A DNA stretch of 64,000 nt from Paenibacillus sp. PL91 (lineage in GTDB: Bacteria; Bacillota; Bacilli; Paenibacillales; Paenibacillaceae), in NCBI RefSeq assembly GCF_012935325.2, contig NZ_JABBYG020000010.1:207136-271135 (forward strand). The letters are read 5' to 3'. Positions 54,509-63,794 of the stretch are shown piece by piece (within the stretch, counting starts at the first letter, position 1; each line of letters opens with the position of its first letter). The notes beneath the pieces were generated by a model. The model made no database searches, was not told where the DNA came from, and was given only the letters and a program-made list of their open reading frames with translations. Both the position numbers and the translations under genes were made by a program.

Positions 54509-56662
54509 ATGATGGTAAAAGGAAGGAAACAAGCTTACTTAATCGCTTTTCTTGTTTTTGTGCTTATCTCTACGCAGCTATCATTTTCTTCACCCAAAGT
54601 TTCCGCAGCCACGAATCTCGCGTTAAACAAGAGCGTAACAGAAAGCAGTCACAAGCAGAGCTACAACGCTTCAAACGTAACCGATGGCAATCAAAGCACC
54701 TATTGGGAGGGGGCGGCAAACAGCTATCCGAGCTGGGTCAGAGTGGATCTCGGCAGCAGCCAGACAGTCGATCAAGTTGTACTTAAGCTTCCGGCGACAT
54801 GGGGCGCTCGTTCGCAAATCCTGTCCGTAGAGAAAAGCAGCGATGACGCATCCTATACTACGCTCGCTGCATCAGCAGCCTACGCTTTTAGCGAGGGCAC
54901 AAATGCGGTCACGATACATTTTGCCAGCACGAGCACGCGTTACATTAAAATCGGCATCACAGCAAATACGGGCGCTAGCGGCGGTCAGTTATCTGAGCTG
55001 GAGGTATATGGACCGTCAACGATACCATCGCCTACACCAACTGTAGCACCGACGCCGCAGCCTACAGCGGCGCCAAGCGCCTTTTCGGCTTTCGTACAAA
55101 CCGCTGCTTCAAGCTTTACGAGCCAATTCGGCACTCAGCTGGAAGCATCAAGCGAAGGCGGGCAAAATGTTGCTTTCGTGGATAACGGAGATTATATCGC
55201 TTTCAATAACGTGAATTTCGGAAGCGGCGCTTCCTCGGTCGCGCTGCGCGTTGCGAGTCAAACGAGCGGCGGCAATATCGAAATAAGGCTTGGCAGCGCG
55301 AGCGGCACGTTAGCCGGTACATGCGCAGTAACGAGCACGGGCGGCTGGCAATCTTGGACTACGAAAAGCTGTGCCATATCAACGATAAGCGGGGTGCATA
55401 ATCTGTATTTGAAATTTACTGGCGGAGCCGGAAATCTATTTAATGTGCAGTGGTATAAGTTCTCTGCCGCTTCGCTTGGCGGCGATGTAGTCGGCAAAAT
55501 ATTTGCCGGTTATCAAGGCTGGTTCACCGCAGGCGGCGACGGCTCACCGCTTAACAATTGGACGCATTGGTCAAAAAACAACGACAACCTTACGCCGAAT
55601 TCGAATGTGAATTTCGAGATGTATCCGGATTTGCGGGAGTATTCGAAGCTTTACCAGACGAATCTGGGCAATTTGGGCAATGGCCAGCCAGCGAAGCTTT
55701 TCTCCTCCTATGATCAGGAAACGGTCAACAAGCATTTCGAATGGATGCAGACATACAACATCAGCGGCGCGGCGCTACAAAGGTTTGGGGCGGATGCAAA
55801 CTATGCTCCGAATAGCTGGAATCAAAACCGCGACAGTGTAGCCGTTAAGGTGAAAAATGCCGCTGAAGCATACAACCGTAAATTTTATGTCATGTACGAT
55901 ATTACGGGACTGGATCCGAGCCAATGGGTCAATGCGGTCAAAAATGATTTTACGAACAATGTCGTTGGCACGATGAATTTGACCTCCTCGGCAGCTTACG
56001 CCAAGCAGGACGGCAAGCTTGTCATTTGCATTTGGGGAATCGGCTTTACCGACCGGCCGGGAACGGCAGCAGAATCCGCGGACTTAATTGCTTGGTTCAA
56101 AAACCAAGGCTATTACGTCATCGGCGGAGTGCCTACCCACTGGCGGAATGGTGATAACGATTCGAAGCCGGGCTTCCTGGATGTATACAAATCGCTTGAT
56201 ATGCTGTCTCCATGGTTCGTTGGACGGTTCAGCCAGCTTTCGGGGGCCGACCATTACAAGACCAATCAATGGGAGCCTGATTATTCATTTACCCAGCAAA
56301 ATGGCATCGTCTATCAGCCGGTTATCTGGCCGGGCTTTGCTTGGAAAAACATGAAAAACGGCCCTGTTAACGAAATTCCGCGGCTTCATGGCGATTTTAT
56401 GTGGCGACAGGCGTACAATTTGAAGAGCATCGGCGTAAATACGGGCTACATCGCGATGTTTGACGAGTATGACGAGGCGACGGCAATTGCCAAAGCGGCC
56501 GAAAATAGCTCGATGATTCCAAACAATCAATATTTCCTCACCTTGGATGCCGACGGCGTCGCCGTTTCCTCCGATTTTTATTTGCGGCTTGCCGGAGATA
56601 TTGCTCGGCTGTTCAATAATGAAATACCGTTAACCGTTAATCATCCGACCAGCCATCAATAA
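54509..56662 (+). CDS. Secreted GH71/99-like glycoside hydrolase with CBM32- and CBM6-like modules
   Basis: About 718 residues. AGGAGG at 54498-54503 serves ATG 54509 or 54512, while the in-frame ATG at 54440 has no matching site. A signal peptide ends near KVSAA. An F5/8-type C (CBM32) module follows at about 35-172 (NKSVTESSHKQSYNASNVTDGNQSTYW, given here in part), then a Pro/Thr linker. A CBM6/35-like module lies at about 195-320 and the catalytic domain at about 330-715. The last starts GKIFAGYQGWFTAGGDG and has FMWRQAYN and GYIAMFDEYDEATAI, features I associate with GH71/99-like proteins, the clan of endo-alpha-mannosidases and alpha-1,3-glucanases. No SLH domain is present, so it is probably released. 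It is inferred to supply alpha-mannosides or alpha-glucans to the importers. Confidence 0.82.
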   Translation: MMVKGRKQAYLIAFLVFVLISTQLSFSSPKVSAATNLALNKSVTESSHKQSYNASNVTDGNQSTYWEGAANSYPSWVRVDLGSSQTVDQVVLKLPATWGARSQILSVEKSSDDASYTTLAASAAYAFSEGTNAVTIHFASTSTRYIKIGITANTGASGGQLSELEVYGPSTIPSPTPTVAPTPQPTAAPSAFSAFVQTAASSFTSQFGTQLEASSEGGQNVAFVDNGDYIAFNNVNFGSGASSVALRVASQTSGGNIEIRLGSASGTLAGTCAVTSTGGWQSWTTKSCAISTISGVHNLYLKFTGGAGNLFNVQWYKFSAASLGGDVVGKIFAGYQGWFTAGGDGSPLNNWTHWSKNNDNLTPNSNVNFEMYPDLREYSKLYQTNLGNLGNGQPAKLFSSYDQETVNKHFEWMQTYNISGAALQRFGADANYAPNSWNQNRDSVAVKVKNAAEAYNRKFYVMYDITGLDPSQWVNAVKNDFTNNVVGTMNLTSSAAYAKQDGKLVICIWGIGFTDRPGTAAESADLIAWFKNQGYYVIGGVPTHWRNGDNDSKPGFLDVYKSLDMLSPWFVGRFSQLSGADHYKTNQWEPDYSFTQQNGIVYQPVIWPGFAWKNMKNGPVNEIPRLHGDFMWRQAYNLKSIGVNTGYIAMFDEYDEATAIAKAAENSSMIPNNQYFLTLDADGVAVSSDFYLRLAGDIARLFNNEIPLTVNHPTSHQ

Positions 56663-56748
56663 ATCGCTGTTGCTGTTGATTAAAGTGAATGGAACGCCTT
56701 TTTGGCTTATAATGAGAAGAGATAAGCATTGGGAGAGGAGCTATTCTT

Positions 56749-57411
56749 ATGCAGGAGATTAAGCACATTATTTTTGACTTTGACGGGACGCTTGCCGATA
56801 CTTGGCCGGTCATGTACCAGGCTTGTGCTGGCGTGTTCCAAAGACATGACAACCGGAAGGTGTCGATTGAGGATATTTATGGGATGGCGGGGCCGACGGA
56901 GCTGCAGATTATTGATCGGCATTTGGCGAATCGTGAACAGGTTGAAACGGCTATTAGCGAGTTTCTCGCCGATTATGAGCAGCATCACGAGGAGCTGGTG
57001 GAGCGAAACGCTGCGATTGCAGAGCTGCTTCGCACACTGAAGCTAGAGGGCTTTGGACTAGCGCTATTTACAGGGAAATCACGGAAAACGTTACATATTT
57101 CTTTGGACAAACTGGGCTGGGAGATAGATTTCGATAAAATCGTGACCGGCGACGATGTCGAGAAGCGCAAGCCTTCTGCGGAAGGGATTGAACAAATTTT
57201 GAGTACGCTTGGCTGGTCTCGGGAGCACACTATTTTTGTCGGCGACAGCAATGACGATATGCAGGCAGGACAAGAGGCCGGCGTAAGCACATTCGCGGCG
57301 CAGTGGATGTCGGTCGTACAGGATAAGCATTACCGGATCCAGCCGGAGCGTATCTTTGACTCGGTTGAAAAATTCGGGCAGTTTGTCGTAGACCGGTTAG
57401 CCAAAAGCTAA
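56749..57411 (+). CDS. HAD-family phosphatase (phosphoglycolate-phosphatase-like)
   Basis: A 220-residue haloacid dehalogenase-superfamily hydrolase. Motif I is DFDGT (nucleophile Asp10, acid Asp12), motif II LFTGKS, and motif III/IV the K-P and GDSNDD segments (KPSAEGIEQILSTLGW, FVGDSNDDM). An alpha-helical cap sits at about 18-85, as in Gph and PpaX. The substrate is a small phosphate ester but cannot be named. The next gene is more than 500 bases away across a hairpin-rich spacer. Confidence 0.88.
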   Translation: MQEIKHIIFDFDGTLADTWPVMYQACAGVFQRHDNRKVSIEDIYGMAGPTELQIIDRHLANREQVETAISEFLADYEQHHEELVERNAAIAELLRTLKLEGFGLALFTGKSRKTLHISLDKLGWEIDFDKIVTGDDVEKRKPSAEGIEQILSTLGWSREHTIFVGDSNDDMQAGQEAGVSTFAAQWMSVVQDKHYRIQPERIFDSVEKFGQFVVDRLAKS

Positions 57412-57529
57412 ACGGCACCGCCTGATGGAAAACGCTTAAGGCTGATGCTGTTTTTGCTTGTGCGTGGAGTGGAAGTCTGCGTGCGGTTGGTGGATTGCGC
57501 TTTTTTATAACCCAACTCCCTCAAGAGAA

Positions 57530-57740
57530 ATTAGCTACAGTGTAGAAACTGCAGCAGAAACCTGACATGACAACCATACGGTGAAGCTACCATGCAGAAT
57601 TGCAGCAGAAACAGCCTTAAAAGTGGTAAATGGGGTGGAAGTATGGGATTCTATTGCATAAACTGCAACGTAGCAATGGAACGGCAACCAAACCGGGGAT
57701 TACGTTGCAGAAACGTTGCAGAAACTACACTGTAGCGTGT
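57530..57740. repeat. Hairpin-rich spacer with TGCAG/AGAAAC motifs
   Basis: The spacer holds repeated short motifs such as CTGCAGCAGAAAC, TTGCAGAAAC and TGCAACG. Self-complementary CTACAGTGTAG (57535-57545) and CTACACTGTAG (57725-57735) stand at its two ends, about 200 bp apart, giving the look of terminal inverted repeats. Several arms flank an AAA loop (TGTAG, AAA, CTGCA), the same AAA loop as in the 123-bp arrays elsewhere. The rest of the spacer, 57412-57943, shows no convincing gene; an 87-codon frame at 57630-57893 overlaps the repeats and lacks support. Confidence 0.6.
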
Positions 57741-57839
57741 GATTGGGGGATCATGTGCGAATGGCAGGCCATAGTGGCGTTTAGTAAAAGAAATAATGCC
57801 GACTGTTATTCAATCCATACACAAGCATTGGATAAGCAA

Positions 57840-57874
57840 AAAAGGAGTGTCCTTATGAAGAGGACACTCCTTTT
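57840..57874 (+). terminator. Intrinsic terminator before the germination operon
   Basis: AAAAGGAGTGTCC (57840-57852) pairs with GGACACTCCTTTT (57862-57874), a 13-bp stem. The final T residues are followed by GTTG. It is about 65 bases before the first ger gene. Confidence 0.75.
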
Positions 57875-57943
57875 GTTGTATATAAAGCTATGAGGAGGGG
57901 ACAATCGTAAGATGGAATAATTGTACATAAGGAGAAGCGGCAT

Positions 57944-59278
57944 ATGGATTCTTTTTTACAGGAAGTGAAGGAGAAGCTTGGCGGAAATGACGATTTCCTC
58001 ATACAACCGGATGAAATTTGCGGGGTGCCCGTCGTTATGATGGGTTTCACTTCGCTAATTGATTTGGTGAGCACAAAAATAGCGCTTCGAAAAAATATGG
58101 ACAACGCTGATCCTGCGCCCCAATCCGTAGCGGATATGATGTCATTGCTCGGCGACATAAAAGAAATGGATGCAAACGAAGCCTATGCCTTATTCGTCGG
58201 TGGCAAATTCATCATCTATTTCGAAAGTGAACAAAGATGCGTCATTGTAGAACCGTTTCCGGTCGTACTGAACCGTTCAATCGAATCTCCTACGAATGAG
58301 AACGTGCTCCAAGGACCGATAAGCTCGTTCATCGAGGATATCGATACGAACATCGGAATGGTCAGAAAGCAGATGATGTCCAAGCACGTTCGGGTGAAAT
58401 CTTATTTGGCGGGCAACGATCAGCATAAAAAGATTTCACTTATTTACGATAACCTGAACGTTGACCCTGAGCTGGTGAACAATGTTACGAGCGAAATCGA
58501 GAAGAACCTGCATAGAGAAATCAATAATATGCAAAACATGGCGAAAACGTTGGGTTTTTCCTCATGGTCCGCCATCCCTAGATTCAATACGACCGAATTG
58601 CCGCAAGAGGTAGCAAGCGCATTAAAAAAGGGAAGAGTCGTGTTATTTATTGACCGGCTGCCGTTTGCGCTTGTGCTCCCAAATCTGCTTTGGGATATGT
58701 TTTCGCTTGAAAACGATCGGAATTTTCCGATTCCATTAACGATAGTCATCCGCCTTTTGCGAGTGATCGGCGTATTGATAACGCTGCTTGCACCGGGTAT
58801 ATATGTCGCTCTCGTAGCGGTGAACCCTGAGGTGTTACGAATAGAGCTTGCACTTAATATTGCTCAGAGCCGCGAAGGCGTGCCATATCCGGCGATCGTT
58901 GAAATTATATTAATGCTGGTCGTATTGGAATTGATTATTGAGGCCAGCACAAGGCTTCCGAAGAGTATTGGTCCAACGATCACGATGGTAGGAGGCATTA
59001 TTTTGGGACAGGCAGTGGTGACGGCTAGATTGGTAAGCAATCTGCTCATTATCGTGCTTGCGGCTACAACGATAGCGAATTCTACCGTGGTAGGCTTTCA
59101 AAATTCGCTTTCGATCCGTCTGTTTAAATATGTCATTGTCATTTTGAGCGCCATCTACGGGGTTCTCGGATTGCTGGGCGGGTTGGTCTTACTAAGCACG
59201 TACCTCGCCAGTCTCACTACGTTTGGCATTTCATATTTGAATTTTAGTATGAAAAAGGGTGAATTGGAAAATGGATAA
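57944..59278 (+). CDS. Spore germinant receptor subunit A (GerA family)
   Basis: A 444-residue A subunit of a nutrient germinant receptor in the inner spore membrane. The N-terminal soluble domain (about 1-220) has the family segment IPRFNTTELPQEVASALKKGRVVLFIDRLPFALVLP near its end. It is followed by several transmembrane helices (about 260-420), with TFHPE/REGVPFP-like features reading AVNPEVLRIELALNIAQSREGVPYPAIVE. At 444 residues it is shorter than typical GerA proteins and its sequence is divergent. AAGGAG precedes the ATG. It overlaps the B subunit by 8 bases. Confidence 0.9.
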   Translation: MDSFLQEVKEKLGGNDDFLIQPDEICGVPVVMMGFTSLIDLVSTKIALRKNMDNADPAPQSVADMMSLLGDIKEMDANEAYALFVGGKFIIYFESEQRCVIVEPFPVVLNRSIESPTNENVLQGPISSFIEDIDTNIGMVRKQMMSKHVRVKSYLAGNDQHKKISLIYDNLNVDPELVNNVTSEIEKNLHREINNMQNMAKTLGFSSWSAIPRFNTTELPQEVASALKKGRVVLFIDRLPFALVLPNLLWDMFSLENDRNFPIPLTIVIRLLRVIGVLITLLAPGIYVALVAVNPEVLRIELALNIAQSREGVPYPAIVEIILMLVVLELIIEASTRLPKSIGPTITMVGGIILGQAVVTARLVSNLLIIVLAATTIANSTVVGFQNSLSIRLFKYVIVILSAIYGVLGLLGGLVLLSTYLASLTTFGISYLNFSMKKGELENG

Positions 59279-60350
59279 ATCTTATCATGTCGTATTCATG
59301 TACGGTTTGACTCAACTGGGATTTATGTTTTTTTTCTACCCCGTTGATATTATTGCAAGCACAACAGAGGGACATTGGGTTGCGATTGCATTAGGGGTCG
59401 CCATTAATATGATTGTCGTATGGGCGTATATGAAGGGTCTGAGCTATTTCCCAAAACAGGATATTATCAGTATTTACTTGGGTGTCGGCAAGTGGGCAGC
59501 CATCCTTTTTTTATTGCCGCTAGTGCTTTTTTTGATCTTGGTTAACATCATCACGGTACGCGCTTTTGCCGAAATCATTACCCTCGTTTTCTTGGCAAAT
59601 ACGCCAGCTTGGGCGATTATGGGTCTCCTTCTTGTCATCTCGACTTATATCACCCTAAATGGGGTGAATGCCATTTTTCGAACGGGGCTTCTGCTTGCCC
59701 TTTTATTTCTTCCGTTAATCCTGTTCACGACTATCATATCGTTTCAGAATGTAGACTTTCGTTACTTGTTTCCGTTATTTCCTAACAATTTTTCGTTTAT
59801 GACAAAGCCGGCTTATCTTAACAGCTTTTCAGCATTTGCCGGAAACTTTCTATTTCTTGGCTTCGTACAGCCGTTTTTTTCCTTTAGCCGCAAAAAAATG
59901 ATGGTTACTTTGGCGGCACTCGTTCCGATTTTCTTTCTGTCTGTCTATTTGCCCCTTCTAACTTTCGGACAGGCTACCGCCTCTACCTTTAAATTTCCTT
60001 TCGTTATGCTTGTCAGTACCATCCATATTAATTGGTTGATGTTTGACAGGGTGACGATATTTTTGCTGCTGAGCCTCATTACATTCACGATGTTGTTTAT
60101 TTCGTTGCTGCTATGGGAAGCCAGCCGAATTTTAAACCGTGCCGTGCCGAAAGTAAAACTAAATTATTTTGTCATTGCAGTAGCTGGAATCATTTATGGT
60201 TGCTGCTTGCTGATTTCTAATTGGGAGGTCATCCAGGCGGTTGTGATGTGGAATACGATTTTCCGATTTTTTGTATTATTTGCGATTCCTTTCTCCATTT
60301 TATTTATAGGGCTTCGTTCCAGAAGGATGTATAAAGATGAGAGTGTTTAA
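59271..60350 (+). CDS. Spore germinant receptor subunit B (GerB family transporter)
   Basis: A 359-residue, ten-helix protein of the amino acid-polyamine-organocation type used as the ligand-binding B subunit of germinant receptors. ATG at 59271 is preferred over the GTG at 59259 because AGGGTG lies about 9 bases upstream. It overlaps the A subunit by 8 bases and the C subunit by 14, so the three are translationally coupled. The ligand, usually an amino acid or sugar, cannot be read from sequence. Confidence 0.9.
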   Translation: MDKSYHVVFMYGLTQLGFMFFFYPVDIIASTTEGHWVAIALGVAINMIVVWAYMKGLSYFPKQDIISIYLGVGKWAAILFLLPLVLFLILVNIITVRAFAEIITLVFLANTPAWAIMGLLLVISTYITLNGVNAIFRTGLLLALLFLPLILFTTIISFQNVDFRYLFPLFPNNFSFMTKPAYLNSFSAFAGNFLFLGFVQPFFSFSRKKMMVTLAALVPIFFLSVYLPLLTFGQATASTFKFPFVMLVSTIHINWLMFDRVTIFLLLSLITFTMLFISLLLWEASRILNRAVPKVKLNYFVIAVAGIIYGCCLLISNWEVIQAVVMWNTIFRFFVLFAIPFSILFIGLRSRRMYKDESV

Positions 60351-61395
60351 ATCGCTAATCGCCATCAGCCTCGCTCTCTCCCTAAGCGGATGCTGGGATA
60401 ATCGAGATATCAACCACCGGGTTTTGCCGGTTGTAATGGGCATAACGAAAAAAAATAACGAATACTACATCTATCTGCAAATTCCTGAACCAAGCAGGAA
60501 TACGACAAAAATTAAAATTGTATCCGGATCAGGGAAAACGATTAATCATGCCGTGGATAAAATCAGTGCGAATCTGGAGGATCATGTGGATTTGCTTCAC
60601 GTGAAGGTGATTCTGGTGGATAAGAAATACGCGCAGGAGGGCATGGATGACATCATAGCAGATTTTATGAGAGGGCGGGACGTATCTTCCAAGTCGCTTA
60701 TCGCGATATGCGATGAAGACATGGCTCAATTTTTTGCCATTGCGAAGAAAAAAATGGAGCCTGAAGGGACAGCGCTCTATGATTTTTTCGAGAAAAATGC
60801 AGGTTGGAATCCACAAATTGCGCTAACTCGGGTGTGGGAGGTATACCGAAGCATTCATTCCTACACACGTGATGTAGCGGTTCCGATTATTCGGTCAGGG
60901 ACAAGCACTGTCGTTCAGCATGTGGGCTCAGCGGTAATCAAAAATGGGAAAATGGTCGCGCAAATCAGCTCGGATGATACGTTATTGTTCAACGCCTTCA
61001 GTGGCGAAAGCACGCAAGGGAAAATTGAAGTCAGCAGCCATGCTAGCGTGCTAATCGTCAGCAATTCGATGACGAATAAAAGCTTGATGAGTAACGATAA
61101 GCCGATTTTGAAAAGCAAAATCAAATTAAAGGTCGTTATTTTGGAGACGAATGGAAATCCTACAAGCGAGACGATCAAGCAGGAGCTTGAAGGCATGCTG
61201 ACGCAGCGGTTCGAACAGATGTTTGCGAAGCTTAAGGCGAGTGGAGCGGATATTTTGGGAACGGGCCAATATTTCCGAAATAAAATACCAAGAGCAAAGC
61301 TGAAAAATTGGCGGACGCAATATTATCCCGAACTTAAGCTGGAGCTTCAAGTGGATGCGGTGATTGAGAATACAGGATTTCTAAATATGCGATAA
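60337..61395 (+). CDS. Spore germinant receptor subunit C (Ger(x)C lipoprotein)
   Basis: A 352-residue lipoprotein subunit. The N-terminus MRVFKSLIAISLALSLSGCW gives a lipobox LSGC with Cys19, and CWDNRDINHR is the usual mature start of GerC. The rest matches the Ger(x)C fold with VVMGI, DLLHVKVILVDKKYA and the C-terminal AKLKNWRTQYYPELKLELQVDA segment. It is the last gene of the ger operon. Expression would be in the forespore; I could not identify a sigma-G promoter with confidence. Confidence 0.9.
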   Translation: MRVFKSLIAISLALSLSGCWDNRDINHRVLPVVMGITKKNNEYYIYLQIPEPSRNTTKIKIVSGSGKTINHAVDKISANLEDHVDLLHVKVILVDKKYAQEGMDDIIADFMRGRDVSSKSLIAICDEDMAQFFAIAKKKMEPEGTALYDFFEKNAGWNPQIALTRVWEVYRSIHSYTRDVAVPIIRSGTSTVVQHVGSAVIKNGKMVAQISSDDTLLFNAFSGESTQGKIEVSSHASVLIVSNSMTNKSLMSNDKPILKSKIKLKVVILETNGNPTSETIKQELEGMLTQRFEQMFAKLKASGADILGTGQYFRNKIPRAKLKNWRTQYYPELKLELQVDAVIENTGFLNMR

Positions 61396-61610
61396 TTCCG
61401 GATATCCGTATCGAACGACGGCATAGGGCACGGCTTCTCTTGCAGCATGCAGCAGAGGCCTTTTTGCTATTTTCCGATGCGAACTTCCGCATGCTGCGGC
61501 ATTAACGAGAAATAGGCCAATAATAGGACAGAAAGTTTAAAGATGCCTCATTTGGAACAGGCTGCGACTAGCTTACACTAAACTTGATCAAAAAAAGGGA
61601 TGGTGAGAGC

Positions 61611-62834
61611 ATGGCGAAAATTACGGGGATTAGCTGCATTCGCACGCGAAAAAACGGCACATGGACGATCGTGAAGGTTCAGACAGACCAAGACGGTTTA
61701 TATGGTATCGGCTCCGCCTCGGATATCTATAATCCGGAGGCCGTCGTGCAGGTGATTGAGCAATTGCTCGCGCCGCTGCTGATCGGCAAGGATGCCGCGA
61801 ATATAGAGGATCTTTGGCAGACGATGTATATGAGCGGCTACTGGAGGAATGGAGCGATTTTGCATACCGCGATTGGCGGCATCGATATGGCATTATGGGA
61901 TATTAAAGGCAAGGAAGCGGGCTTGCCGATCTATCAATTGCTGGGCGGGGCAAGCCGGGCGGCTGTCCCTTGCTACGGACATGCGGGCGGATCGGATATC
62001 GAGGAATTGAAGGAGGACGTGCAGCGGTACATGGAAGAAGGCTATACGGTCATTCGCGTCCAAATGGGCGGATATGGCGGGGGCGGCTTCATTAACGGCG
62101 ACAAAGCTAATCTGCCCGAGCGAGCATGGACGAAGGGTCCCGTGTTTGACGAGCAGGCGTACTTGAATGCGATTCCGAGCATGTTCGAGCAGCTGCGGGT
62201 AGCGTTTGGCATGGGCATCCAGTTCACGCATGATGTGCATGAGCATCTCTCGCCGATTAACGCAATACAGCTCGCTAAGCGAGTGGAGCCATACGGTTTG
62301 TTTTTTCTTGAGGATGCGCTGGCACCCGAGCAGATCGGCTGGTACCGCCAGCTGCGCCAGCAGAGCGCGACGCCTCAAGCGGTCGGCGAGCTGTTCGTCA
62401 ATCCGCAGGAGTGGACGGAGCTCGTGAAGGAGCGGCTGATCGATTTCATTCGCGTTCGCGTATCCAAGGCTGGCGGCATAAGCGCATGCCGCAAAATCGC
62501 GGCGTTATGCGAAGCCTTTGGCGTACGGACCGCCTGGCAGGAGGGCGGGGAGAATGATCCGGTCAATCAGGCGGCAGCCGTGCATTTGGATATGGCGATT
62601 TGGAATTTTGGCATCCAGGAGATCAATCATTTTCGGGCGGAGGAGCTGGATGCTTTTGAGGGACATATCGTTAGAAAAGGCGGCTATCTTTACCCCTCGA
62701 ATAAGCCAGGCCTCGGAATCGAGCTTGATGAATTGAAGGCGCAATTGCTCGTTGGCGAGGATTGGAATCGGTCTGCCTATCATAATCCTTATCATCTGGA
62801 CCGCAAAGCGGACGGAACGCTTGTGCGTCCATAA
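61611..62834 (+). CDS. Enolase-superfamily sugar-acid dehydratase (ManD/RspA-like)
   Basis: A 407-residue member of the mandelate racemase/enolase superfamily, close to the mannonate dehydratase/RspA group. ATG at 61611 is preferred over the upstream TTG. Metal ligands align with ManD at a constant offset of two: Asp208 and His210 in THDVHEHLSPI, Glu234 in FFLEDA and Glu260 in VGELFV, plus GIQE near 335-337. The segment that reads His-Gly-Ala-Thr-Asp in RspA/ManD, as I recall it, is QEGGEND here, which may mean a different substrate. It probably acts on hexonic or uronic acids released by the glycan clusters. The next gene is an SDR enzyme 29 bases on. Confidence 0.85.
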   Translation: MAKITGISCIRTRKNGTWTIVKVQTDQDGLYGIGSASDIYNPEAVVQVIEQLLAPLLIGKDAANIEDLWQTMYMSGYWRNGAILHTAIGGIDMALWDIKGKEAGLPIYQLLGGASRAAVPCYGHAGGSDIEELKEDVQRYMEEGYTVIRVQMGGYGGGGFINGDKANLPERAWTKGPVFDEQAYLNAIPSMFEQLRVAFGMGIQFTHDVHEHLSPINAIQLAKRVEPYGLFFLEDALAPEQIGWYRQLRQQSATPQAVGELFVNPQEWTELVKERLIDFIRVRVSKAGGISACRKIAALCEAFGVRTAWQEGGENDPVNQAAAVHLDMAIWNFGIQEINHFRAEELDAFEGHIVRKGGYLYPSNKPGLGIELDELKAQLLVGEDWNRSAYHNPYHLDRKADGTLVRP

Positions 62835-62863
62835 AAAATGAAATATCGGAGGTGCAACTCATC

Positions 62864-63712
62864 ATGAAAACGATCGCTGTCACCGGCGGGAGCGGCAAGC
62901 TGGGGTCGCAGCTTGTTAAGGAGCTTCAGAAGCAAGGCTATGAAGTCGTTTCCTTAGATGCTCAGAGATCCAGTGAGCTTCGCTGCAAACAAATTAAAGT
63001 GGATTTGAACGATTTCGGGCAGGTCGTGTCTGCGCTTCACGGTGCGGATGCGATCGTCCATTTGGCGGCTATTCCTGCTCCGCTTGGGCATACCTATCCT
63101 TATATTTTCGCTAACAATACAGCAGCGGGCTATCATATTTTGGAAGCGGCCTCCATTCTCGGCATTCGGAAGGTCGTGATGGGCTCGAGCGAATCGTCCT
63201 ATGGCTTCGCATGGGCGCCTACTCCGTTCGCGCCGGACTATTTGCCGCTTGACGAGGATCATCCGCAGCAGCCGCAGGAGTGCTACGGCCTATCGAAAAT
63301 CGTTAACGAGCTGACGGCAGCGATGTTCGATCGAAGAAACGGCATGCAGGTTATTTCACTCCGCTTCTCGATGATTACGAAGCCTGAGGATTATAAGCAT
63401 CTCGCTGTTCATAAGCCGGAGGTTTTTAAGCATATTTTGTGGAGCTATATCGATATAAGGGATGCCGTCAGCGCATGCATCGCGTCGCTTCAGGTTGAGG
63501 ATCGCGGGGCAATCTGCCTCAACATTACGAGCAGCGATACGCTGAGCGATTGGGAGACGGAGCGGTTGCTGAATCATTTTTACCCGGAGGTTACGGATCG
63601 CCGCACGGTCTTCGAAGGCCGCGCTGCAGCGGTCAGCAACCATTTGGCGCAGGATGTGCTGAATTGGCGGCCTCTGCATTCTTGGGCGGATAGCGAAGAA
63701 GCGTTGCAGTAA
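62864..63712 (+). CDS. NAD-dependent epimerase/dehydratase (extended SDR; uronate dehydrogenase-like)
   Basis: A 282-residue extended short-chain dehydrogenase. The nucleotide-binding motif is TGGSGKLG (7-14), and the active-site Tyr141 and Lys145 lie in YGLSK, with MGSSESSYG supplying the catalytic serine. ATG at 62864 follows GGAGGT at 62849-62854. Its size and position beside a sugar-acid dehydratase fit a uronate dehydrogenase or NDP-sugar epimerase. The exact substrate is not known. A strong terminator ends the pair. Confidence 0.85.
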   Translation: MKTIAVTGGSGKLGSQLVKELQKQGYEVVSLDAQRSSELRCKQIKVDLNDFGQVVSALHGADAIVHLAAIPAPLGHTYPYIFANNTAAGYHILEAASILGIRKVVMGSSESSYGFAWAPTPFAPDYLPLDEDHPQQPQECYGLSKIVNELTAAMFDRRNGMQVISLRFSMITKPEDYKHLAVHKPEVFKHILWSYIDIRDAVSACIASLQVEDRGAICLNITSSDTLSDWETERLLNHFYPEVTDRRTVFEGRAAAVSNHLAQDVLNWRPLHSWADSEEALQ

Positions 63713-63723
63713 ATAGCGGAGGG

Positions 63724-63767
63724 GCTGTCTCAAAAGGTTATCTAACCTTTTGAGACAGCTTTTTTTT
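63724..63767 (+). terminator. Strong intrinsic terminator after the SDR gene
   Basis: A perfect 17-bp stem pairs 63724-63740 with 63743-63759, followed by about eight T residues. Confidence 0.93.
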
Positions 63768-63794
63768 ATTGCATGCCCCCGAGAATTGGGCAGA

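Noticed and set aside
57534..57736. Insertion sequence with terminal inverted repeats
   Set aside because: No transposase or clear target-site duplication is present, and each end is itself a short palindrome, so the inverted match is partly trivial.
57630..57893. 87-codon frame in the spacer before the ger operon
   Set aside because: It overlaps hairpin motifs and the terminator, and has no recognisable domain.
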